Part shown: piece by piece, positions 20,605 through 27,546 of the stretch
Position numbering within the stretch: the stretch's first letter is position 1
Layout: every line of letters begins with the position of its first letter
Assembly: GCF_024199005.1 (NCBI RefSeq)
Contig: NZ_JANATA010000007.1
Location: forward strand, 57,517-121,516
Direction of reading: 5' to 3'
Length of the DNA stretch: 64,000 bases
From: Opacimonas viscosa
GTDB lineage: Bacteria; Pseudomonadota; Gammaproteobacteria; Enterobacterales; Alteromonadaceae
The notes under the pieces: model-generated
Told to the model about the DNA's origin: nothing
Databases searched by the model: none
What the model saw: only the letters and a program-made list of their open reading frames with translations
Program-made: the position numbers and the translations under genes

Positions 20605-22560
20605 CTATGCCAACTCTGACTGCAACGCTAACAAAGGAGCTAAGAATTCCGCAAAATCTTGCCACTCGTTGAGTTTGTTCGGATCTAATGGCTGATAAAC
20701 CTGAGCCACACTAGGGGTGTGTATAGCACGTTGATGCTTGTAGAAATCAAGCGGTTTAGCAATCTCTTCGACGCCAATAAATGCACACACATTTTGCAGT
20801 GTTTTCACCGGTTCAGTGACTAAGGTTTCATAAGTAATCGTCGTTACTGCTTCTGGATATGCCGCAGCAAAATGGCTTATCACCTTTGTATAAGCTGTGT
20901 AGTATTGAGCAAAATCGCTCAACGCATTGGAGTAATTGTGACCTGATGCAAAGTGATGTCTATAAGCTGATAAGCCGTTGGCCACAGGGTCACGTCTCAA
21001 ATCAATAATTTTAGCCTGAGGGAATAGGGCTAAGATGACTGAGATATATTTAAAGTTTTCTGGGTTTTTATCAATAAAATAAGCAGAATTTTTGGTAAAT
21101 GTTGCAGCACTTTCGAGATACCAATTCGCATATGTTTGCTTTTCTTGTGCGGTCAGGTTCGGTAAGACCTCGTGGAATGCTTTACCGTATTTTTCTGCAA
21201 TATCTTGGACGATATGCAATATAGTCGTCAGTTCCTTAGTACCATCAATATGTGGGTGAGCCGCTAGCATTTGATCTAATAATGTGGAGCCAGAACGAGG
21301 TAAGCCGACGATGAAAACGGGGGTAATGCTTGTCGTTGCGGCGTCAGTTTTGGTAAGTGCAGGCACGGGGGCTTTGCGTAACATATCCAAACTATCCGTT
21401 ATCGTATTGACGTCATAAGGGTTGAGCTGGCGTTTCAGCGCATTGGCCGCGGTAAAAGAAGCAAAGGCTTTAGCAAATTCACCGTCTTGGTTTTGCGCCA
21501 TACCCAAGGCATAGAATGCATAGCAACGGTCCATCGCTGTATTGTTTGATTGTGCTAGCGCATCAATGTCACGCTTTTCATCGGCTGAAAATCTAGCTAC
21601 TTTCAGATTTGCTAAATGCCAATAAGCTTCGCCTTTAACGTGCTCGAATTGTAACGCGAGACGGAAGAAATCTGCAGATTGTGCAATGTTTTGTAGGGTT
21701 TGATAACACTGACCCAGAAGAATATAAATACGCGCTTGCAGGGGCTGGTTATCATTATTTGCCGAAAGCATTTGTAATACATTAATTGCTTCTTCTACTC
21801 GGTTGGTATGCAACAATTGAGACGCTTGAGTTAATTTAAATAACGGCTCATCACTCCAATACTTAGACAGTGCATCTAGATATTTTTGGGCTTGATAAAA
21901 GTTTTGTTGGTTTTGGAGTAACTTGACGACTTCAAATAACCACGCAGGTTGTTCTGCTTTTTGTAGAGCAACTTCCAAAGAACGGATAACAAAACGTGTC
22001 ATGTTTTGTTTTTGTGCCAACTCAACCCAACCTGATAATGAGCGATGATCAGATGGTGGTTGTGTAAAAGCGCCAGTGATCAATGTATTGGCACTGTCTA
22101 AATTTCCATTGCCAAGCTCAAAATAGGCTTGGACGAGTGCCTTTGGCATATCACTGAATTGGCGAAGCTGTCTTTCTACACCGGCTACTTCTTGGGGTAA
22201 AAAGAGTGAAGGTTGGTCTTTGGTTAATTTCCACAATTGTTGCCAAGCTGACAAAAAATAACGATTTGTGCGAATAATGGTTTCAAAAGTATCTCTTGCT
22301 TCAGGGCCTTTACCTTGTTCCATATATATTAATGCTTGTTCTTGGAGAATAAACACTGAGTTGTAATGTTTTTTGCCGAAATCGACCATTTCTTGAGCAG
22401 CTTCAAGGCGCCCCATTTTTCTATTGATCATGCCGGCACATGCATAAGCCATTGTTTCTGGAGCCTCATCAATCCAAATTTTAGTGATGTCCACAGCCTT
22501 TTCTAAGGCTTTTTCATTGATTGCTTGGGAAAATTGTTGCAAATAAGAGGTTGTGCTCAT
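20605..22560 (-). CDS. TPR-repeat protein with C-terminal sulfotransferase domain
   Basis: 651 residues, no signal peptide. The N-terminal ~400 residues are TPR-like helical repeats (e.g. ARIYILLGQCYQTLQNIAQSADFF). The C-terminal ~240 residues are a PAPS-dependent sulfotransferase fold: VFIVGLPRSGSTLLDQML (PAPS 5'-phosphosulfate loop, about 419-426), IDLRRDPVANGLSAYRH (3'-phosphate site) and a final TITYETLVTEP. It would transfer sulfate to a protein, glycan or other acceptor; the acceptor is unknown. It is divergent from the GH16 gene. Such TPR-sulfotransferases are common in marine bacteria, and a link to the glucan locus is not shown. Confidence 0.85.
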   Translation of the reverse strand: MSTTSYLQQFSQAINEKALEKAVDITKIWIDEAPETMAYACAGMINRKMGRLEAAQEMVDFGKKHYNSVFILQEQALIYMEQGKGPEARDTFETIIRTNRYFLSAWQQLWKLTKDQPSLFLPQEVAGVERQLRQFSDMPKALVQAYFELGNGNLDSANTLITGAFTQPPSDHRSLSGWVELAQKQNMTRFVIRSLEVALQKAEQPAWLFEVVKLLQNQQNFYQAQKYLDALSKYWSDEPLFKLTQASQLLHTNRVEEAINVLQMLSANNDNQPLQARIYILLGQCYQTLQNIAQSADFFRLALQFEHVKGEAYWHLANLKVARFSADEKRDIDALAQSNNTAMDRCYAFYALGMAQNQDGEFAKAFASFTAANALKRQLNPYDVNTITDSLDMLRKAPVPALTKTDAATTSITPVFIVGLPRSGSTLLDQMLAAHPHIDGTKELTTILHIVQDIAEKYGKAFHEVLPNLTAQEKQTYANWYLESAATFTKNSAYFIDKNPENFKYISVILALFPQAKIIDLRRDPVANGLSAYRHHFASGHNYSNALSDFAQYYTAYTKVISHFAAAYPEAVTTITYETLVTEPVKTLQNVCAFIGVEEIAKPLDFYKHQRAIHTPSVAQVYQPLDPNKLNEWQDFAEFLAPLLALQSELA

Positions 22561-22928
22561 GAGTCAATCTCAGGGTTTGTTAGGTATTTGCTAGGCAAAA
22601 TACCACATTTATTTGGTGTGCAATAGTGAGGGAGGGCAATTCACAGTATGCACTGGGGTGATGTTTTAGGCATATAGTCAAAGAGCATTCACAGTACGGC
22701 TATTAGCAAAGAGAATTAATGGACCCGAGTAGCACCGATAAGTGCGAAATCAAAAAAAAATGGACACTTTAACAGTCACTTAACAAAGTTGTAGCAAAGA
22801 TGTAAAAGGATTATCTATGTTTGCTAGGATATTGTCGTCGCTAATATTTGTTTACGGGTAAGTTGTGGTCTTCTTCACTCAATATTTTAACTTAGTTTAT
22901 CTGTATGTTACTTTTTTGTAACAAATGA
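22561..22928. other. Gene-free spacer between sulfotransferase and GH16 promoter
   Basis: No coding sequence is supported. It holds a 10-base direct repeat ATTCACAGTA (22639-22648 and 22687-22696). A short inverted repeat, TGTTAC and GTAACA around six T (22906-22923), sits just before the GH16 -35 element. Otherwise nothing is recognised. Confidence 0.5.
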
Positions 22929-22956
22929 TTGATCTTTTATATTTTCAATTTATACT
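22929..22956 (+). promoter_or_regulatory. Promoter of the GH16-TBDR operon
   Basis: TTGATC (22929-22934), a 16-base spacer and TATACT (22951-22956). The predicted start of transcription (about 22963) falls inside the first LacI-type operator. Confidence 0.6.
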
Positions 22957-22961
22957 AACAG

Positions 22962-22975
22962 TGAAAGCGCTTACA
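22962..22975. promoter_or_regulatory. LacI-type operator O1 upstream of GH16
   Basis: TGAAAGCGCTTACA, a near-perfect dyad with the central CG typical of LacI/GalR-family sites. It covers the predicted +1 of the GH16 promoter and closely matches the perfect palindrome at 34977-34992 next to this locus's LacI operon. Confidence 0.75.
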
Positions 22976-23002
22976 TTTTCTCAAAATAAATCCGTGAGAA
23001 TA

Positions 23003-23016
23003 TGTAAGCGCTTACA
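23003..23016. promoter_or_regulatory. LacI-type operator O2 upstream of GH16
   Basis: TGTAAGCGCTTACA, a perfect 14-bp palindrome. It is 41 bases centre-to-centre from O1, about four helical turns, so two dimers could bind the same DNA face. It lies in the leader, 45 bases before the GH16 ATG. Confidence 0.75.
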
Positions 23017-23060
23017 ATCAACATAAATATGAGAAGTTTCTCCAACTGGGGTTGAACATA

Positions 23061-26000
23061 ATGAACAAAAATATGAACAAACTAACTAAACTGGCAAGTG
23101 CAATGTCAGTGTTTGTTTTAACAGCCTGTGGCGGTGGTGTTGAAACCAACACCGATACGCAAGCTGTTAATCCAACACAGCCAAATGTGCAGCCAGTCGG
23201 TGAACAAAACTCGGACGCTGATTGGCGTCTAGTTTGGAATGACGAGTTCGATGGTACTGCCATTGATGCTGCTAAATGGAATCATGAGGTTAACTGTGAT
23301 GGTGGCGGTAACCAAGAACGTCAATGTTACACAGATGCCCCAGATAACTCATATGTGAGTGATGGAACATTAAAAATTGTTGCTAAGCTGAATGATGGCG
23401 CTGAAGGCAATGATGACGATTTCACATCTGCACGTATGACGACACAGAACAAAGGTGATTTCACTTACGGCCGTGTTGAAATGCGTGCCAAACTTCCTGA
23501 AGGGCAAGGTGCATGGCCTGCTTTTTGGATGATGCCTACGGATTCAGTTTATGGCGGTTGGCCAAAATCTGGTGAAATTGACATCATGGAAGCCGTTAAC
23601 TTAGGCACCGCCCGTGCAGACGGTTCTTTGGAATCTAATATTTACGGTACTATCCATTATGGTGCGGGCCCTGGTTCAGATTTTTCTGGTGCAGCACATG
23701 ATCCGGGTACTAGCCCAGCTGACTCATTTAATACTTATGCAATAGAGTGGCAGGAAGGTGAAATACGTTGGTATTTCAACAATGTACTCTATGCTACGCA
23801 ACGTCAATCATCATTACGTACGACAGGTGACGGTACTATTCTTGGTTTGAGCCATCGTGGTTGGTATGCTGAATTATATGATGTGGCAACAGGTCAACTT
23901 GGGACTGATTATTCTCCAGCTCCGTTCGACCAAGACTTCTTTATGATCCTCAACGTTGCAGTGGGTGGCCAATGGCCAGAATCTGTCAACGAAGGTGGTG
24001 TAGACGCAGCAAAATTTGTTGAAGGTCAAACCTTAGAAGTGGATTATGTTCGTGTTTATCAATGTACTGCTAATCCAGCGACTGGTCGCGGTTGTGAAAC
24101 TGTCAGTCCAGGTTATGATATTGACGTCGCTGATGGTGGTAAGTTAGTTGAAGGTCGAGCACCTGCGCCTACTTTAGTTGCCGGCGCACCAAACCCAATC
24201 ACTATTTTTGATGATGCGGTAGATGTGAACTGGGTTGCATGGGATTGCTGTGGTGGTTCGACGCCAGGTTTAGTAGCAGATGATGCTGAACGTGGTGACG
24301 TCTACGAGTTTACAGTAGAAAACGGTAATGATGGCACAGTGTTTGGTTTTGTTACACGTTCTGCCTTCTTATCTTCAGATCCAACATCTCCTTCACGTCC
24401 TACTCCACACAATGCGTTGGGTATGATTGATGGTGGTTATGTCACATTTGATTTAAAAGTTACCAGTGCCCCAGCCAATCCTGACTCTGTTTGGAAATTT
24501 AAAATTGAGGCTGATGAAGCTGCAGGTGGTGCTTGGGAAGCCGATTTAACAACATTTGGTCCAGCACCTGTGGTTGGCGAATGGGCCACTTATCGTGTGC
24601 CTTTACAAGATGTTGCTGACAATGGTGTAGATATCTCATTATTAGATATCATTATGGTTTTCCCAGCATGGCAAACTGGTGATGGCGCTGTCTTCCGCTT
24701 GGATAATGTCGCTATCGCTCAAGATACTTCTGGTGTTTCTTATCCTGAATTCCCTATTTCGACGAATACTGATTGGGCGTTATGGGATTGCTGTGGTGGC
24801 ACCACTCCAGCAGTAGTTGCAGATACAGACCGAGGCCAAGTAGCAGAGTTCTCTATCTTAGATAACAACGGTACTGTACTTGGATGGAACTCACGTGTTA
24901 CTGATGGTGGTACAGGTGTATCTACCAACGTTACAGAAATCGCAGCTAATGGCGTATTATCTTTCGGTATGAAAGTGATGAATGCACCAGAGGCTGGCAA
25001 CGAAGCATGGTTACTTAAAATTGAATCAGGTGGTAACACTGGTGCAGTTGAAGTTAACTTAAACACTAGTAACGAAGGTGTGAACCCTTCTGCTGAATGG
25101 CAAGACTTTACATTTAATATCACAGATTTAGTGGACGCAGGTTCATTGGATCCAAGTGATATTGATGTCATTATGATATTCCCAGCATGGCAAACAGGCG
25201 CAGGTGCAATTTATCGTGTATCTGATGTCAAATTCCATGTGCCAGGTGCAAATGCTCCAGTTGAACCATTAGCTACATTGATTGGTGCTGGTGCGGTAAA
25301 TGAAAACTGGGCACTGTGGGATTGTTGTGGTGGAACAACGCCAGCTTTTGTTGCTGACACTGAAAAAGGTCAGGTAGCTGAGTTCTCTATCTTAGATAAT
25401 AACGGTACCGTTTTAGGTGTTAATTCTCGTACAACTGATGGTGGTACTGGTGTAACTGTAGATGCAACAAGCCTACTTACATCTGGCGTACTTCGTTTTG
25501 ACATGAAAGTGGTCAACGCACCTGCAGCGGGTAATGAAGCTTGGTTACTTAAAATTGAGTCTGGTGGCAACACTGGTGCAGTTGAAGTTAACTTAAATAC
25601 TAGTAACGAAGGCGTCAACCCTTCTGCTGAATGGCAAACATTCACATTCGATCTGATTGATCTCGTGGATGCAGGTTCATTAGACCCTAGTGATATCGAC
25701 GTAGTGATGATATTCCCAGCGTGGCAAACAGGTGCCGACGCAGTATATCGTGTGACTAATTTAGAAATCATTGATGGTTCTGCAGCTGGTACTCCATCAA
25801 CGCCAAACAATGGCGGTGAAACTGGTGGCGAAACCGGTGGTGAGACTGGCGGCGAAACTGGCGGCGAAACCGGTGGTGAAACTGGCGGTGAAACTCCTGC
25901 TGGCGTAGTTATGACAGGTGTCTTTGGTGGTGTCACATTCGATGCGGCAACGTCAACATTCAGCTGGCCTTCAGGCACGGAAACATGGGGTGGTGTGTCT

Positions 26001-27521
26001 AATGAGAACGCCGACTTATATCCGTTTAGTTTCCCTTATGGTGGTACCATTACATTTACGGGTGCGTTACCTGCGTCTGCAGATGATGTGAATGTGAGAT
26101 TCAAGTTTGAGCGTCTACCATTTAATGATTCAGATGCGACTGCAACCGAACCTTCATTCTACACAGAATATACGACGGTAACCGGTACTGAAGAGCAGAC
26201 CTATACCATTACTTTTGATGCACAAGGTGAAAACACATTTAGTTCATTCTTAATGTATTTTGAAAACCAAGATGCCAACGTGATCGTGAAAGATATCGAA
26301 GTAGTTGCCAATGAGCCTACAGGTATTCAAATGACAGGTGTCTTTGGTGGTGCAACTCTAGCCGATGGCGTATATACCTTCCCTACTGGAGCTGAAGTAT
26401 GGGGTGGTTTTGCGAATGAGAACACCAACGTTTATCCATTTACTTTCCCAGTCGGTGGTACGGTAACGTTTATGGCTTCAGTTCCAGAAGGTGGCGCAGA
26501 TACTAACCTAAGATTCCGTTTCGAACGTCGTGCACATCCGCATACGGATCCAGCGTTTGATTTAGAGTTGGTTACCGTATCAGGTAGCACACCAACTGAG
26601 TATACCGTTGCGATTCCGGCACAAGATGCGGAAAATACTTACGAGTCTTTCTTGATGTACATTGCAGAAAGAGATCAAGGTGTGATTGTGACGGATATCG
26701 TAGTTACTCCAACGAGTACAACGGCTGATATGTCGGGTGTATTTGGCGGTCTAGTGAAAGATGGTAATAACTTTACTTTCCCAGGGTCTGCTGAAACTTG
26801 GGCCGGTGTTGCGAACTTAAATACAGCGCTGTATCCAATGGACTTAAATCGTGGTGGTCATATTACATTTACTGCTGCTTTAGTTGGTGATGCTGTTGAT
26901 ACAGGCGTATTCTTCCGCTTTGAAAATCAACCTAATCCGAACAACTCAGTTGTATTTGAGACCGAAACGGTAACAGTATCTGGTACCGAAGAAGTGGTTT
27001 ACCGTGTCGCAATTCCTGCACAAACAGGTGATGTAACATTTAGCTCATTCTTGTTATACCTGACTGAGCGTGATGCTACAGTGATGGTTAAAGACATCAA
27101 AGTGTCCGTATACGATACGCAAGCAATGATGGTGCCGTTTGGTGGTGCAACACTAGCAGGCGCGACTTATGCGTGGCCTACAGGTGCTGAAGCTTGGGCG
27201 GGTTTCTCAAACGATAATGCAAGCCTTTATCCGATGAGCTTCCCGAATGGCGGTACGATCACGTTCGATGCAGCATTACCTGCTGGTGGTACTGATACGA
27301 ATGTTCGCTTCCGTTTCGAGCGCTTACCGTTCCCAGATGTAGAGCCATCATTTAATACTGATGCAGTTACTGTGAGTGGTGAAAGCTTGGCTCAGTACAC
27401 GATTACATTTGGTGCACAAGACGCAGAAAATACCTATAGCTCATTCTTGATGTATCTTAACGAACAAGACCAAGGTGTCATTGTTAAGAATATCGTTGTG
27501 ACAGCTACGGCTGCAGAATAA
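23061..27521 (+). CDS. Lipoprotein GH16 endo-beta-1,3-glucanase (laminarinase) with seven accessory modules
   Basis: 1486 residues. A lipoprotein signal ends at the lipobox LTAC. The GH16 domain spans roughly residues 50-340, from WRLVWNDEFDG, with catalytic E172-I-D174-I-M-E177 in the order expected for beta-glucanases. Three modules follow starting near residues 390, 570 and 748, each with WDCCGG. Then come seven GGET linker repeats and four modules with (T/S)GVFGG or PFGG and YPF/YPM starts. The accessory modules look like beta-sandwich carbohydrate-binding domains, but I cannot name a CBM family. ATG 23061 is preferred over TTG 23052. Likely role: surface endo-cleavage of laminarin or a similar glucan before uptake by the TonB receptor encoded 25 bases downstream. 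Confidence 0.92.
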   Translation: MNKNMNKLTKLASAMSVFVLTACGGGVETNTDTQAVNPTQPNVQPVGEQNSDADWRLVWNDEFDGTAIDAAKWNHEVNCDGGGNQERQCYTDAPDNSYVSDGTLKIVAKLNDGAEGNDDDFTSARMTTQNKGDFTYGRVEMRAKLPEGQGAWPAFWMMPTDSVYGGWPKSGEIDIMEAVNLGTARADGSLESNIYGTIHYGAGPGSDFSGAAHDPGTSPADSFNTYAIEWQEGEIRWYFNNVLYATQRQSSLRTTGDGTILGLSHRGWYAELYDVATGQLGTDYSPAPFDQDFFMILNVAVGGQWPESVNEGGVDAAKFVEGQTLEVDYVRVYQCTANPATGRGCETVSPGYDIDVADGGKLVEGRAPAPTLVAGAPNPITIFDDAVDVNWVAWDCCGGSTPGLVADDAERGDVYEFTVENGNDGTVFGFVTRSAFLSSDPTSPSRPTPHNALGMIDGGYVTFDLKVTSAPANPDSVWKFKIEADEAAGGAWEADLTTFGPAPVVGEWATYRVPLQDVADNGVDISLLDIIMVFPAWQTGDGAVFRLDNVAIAQDTSGVSYPEFPISTNTDWALWDCCGGTTPAVVADTDRGQVAEFSILDNNGTVLGWNSRVTDGGTGVSTNVTEIAANGVLSFGMKVMNAPEAGNEAWLLKIESGGNTGAVEVNLNTSNEGVNPSAEWQDFTFNITDLVDAGSLDPSDIDVIMIFPAWQTGAGAIYRVSDVKFHVPGANAPVEPLATLIGAGAVNENWALWDCCGGTTPAFVADTEKGQVAEFSILDNNGTVLGVNSRTTDGGTGVTVDATSLLTSGVLRFDMKVVNAPAAGNEAWLLKIESGGNTGAVEVNLNTSNEGVNPSAEWQTFTFDLIDLVDAGSLDPSDIDVVMIFPAWQTGADAVYRVTNLEIIDGSAAGTPSTPNNGGETGGETGGETGGETGGETGGETGGETPAGVVMTGVFGGVTFDAATSTFSWPSGTETWGGVSNENADLYPFSFPYGGTITFTGALPASADDVNVRFKFERLPFNDSDATATEPSFYTEYTTVTGTEEQTYTITFDAQGENTFSSFLMYFENQDANVIVKDIEVVANEPTGIQMTGVFGGATLADGVYTFPTGAEVWGGFANENTNVYPFTFPVGGTVTFMASVPEGGADTNLRFRFERRAHPHTDPAFDLELVTVSGSTPTEYTVAIPAQDAENTYESFLMYIAERDQGVIVTDIVVTPTSTTADMSGVFGGLVKDGNNFTFPGSAETWAGVANLNTALYPMDLNRGGHITFTAALVGDAVDTGVFFRFENQPNPNNSVVFETETVTVSGTEEVVYRVAIPAQTGDVTFSSFLLYLTERDATVMVKDIKVSVYDTQAMMVPFGGATLAGATYAWPTGAEAWAGFSNDNASLYPMSFPNGGTITFDAALPAGGTDTNVRFRFERLPFPDVEPSFNTDAVTVSGESLAQYTITFGAQDAENTYSSFLMYLNEQDQGVIVKNIVVTATAAE
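24215..25770 (+). repeat. Three tandem WDCCGG modules within the GH16 protein
   Basis: Each unit is about 165-180 residues: NWVAWDCCGG, DWALWDCCGG, NWALWDCCGG, each ending near IMVFPAWQTG, IMIFPAWQTG or VMIFPAWQTG. Units two and three are nearly identical in protein and in long DNA stretches (for example around 25008-25105 and 25542-25639), showing recent duplication or gene conversion. Unit one is more divergent. Confidence 0.85.
25812..25895 (+). repeat. Seven 12-bp repeats encoding the GGET linker
   Basis: Seven tandem 12-base units, GGYGGYGARACY in degenerate form, encode GGET x 7. This flexible linker separates the two classes of accessory module. Such a repeat can change copy number by slippage without shifting the frame. 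Confidence 0.9.
25905..27515 (+). repeat. Four tandem C-terminal modules within the GH16 protein
   Basis: Four units of about 130-140 residues start at MTGVFGGVTF, MTGVFGGATL, MSGVFGGLVK and MMVPFGGATL. They share a core of W-x-G-x-x-N-x-N-x-x-x-YP, a GGxxTF strand and an FxRFE strand, and end in FLMYL or FLLYL with VIVKDI. They look like beta-sandwich, probably glycan-binding, modules. The family is not recognised. Confidence 0.8.
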
Positions 27522-27546
27522 TCGGCATAGCATAGAGAGTATAAAA

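Noticed and set aside
25812..25895. Short regular repeats as a CRISPR array or minisatellite
   Set aside because: The 12-bp units are contiguous without spacers and encode an in-frame GGET linker within the GH16 protein.
25370..25978. Open frame on the minus strand across the GH16 linker
   Set aside because: It is a reverse-frame shadow; its PPVSPPVS repeats are just the antisense of the GGET linker.
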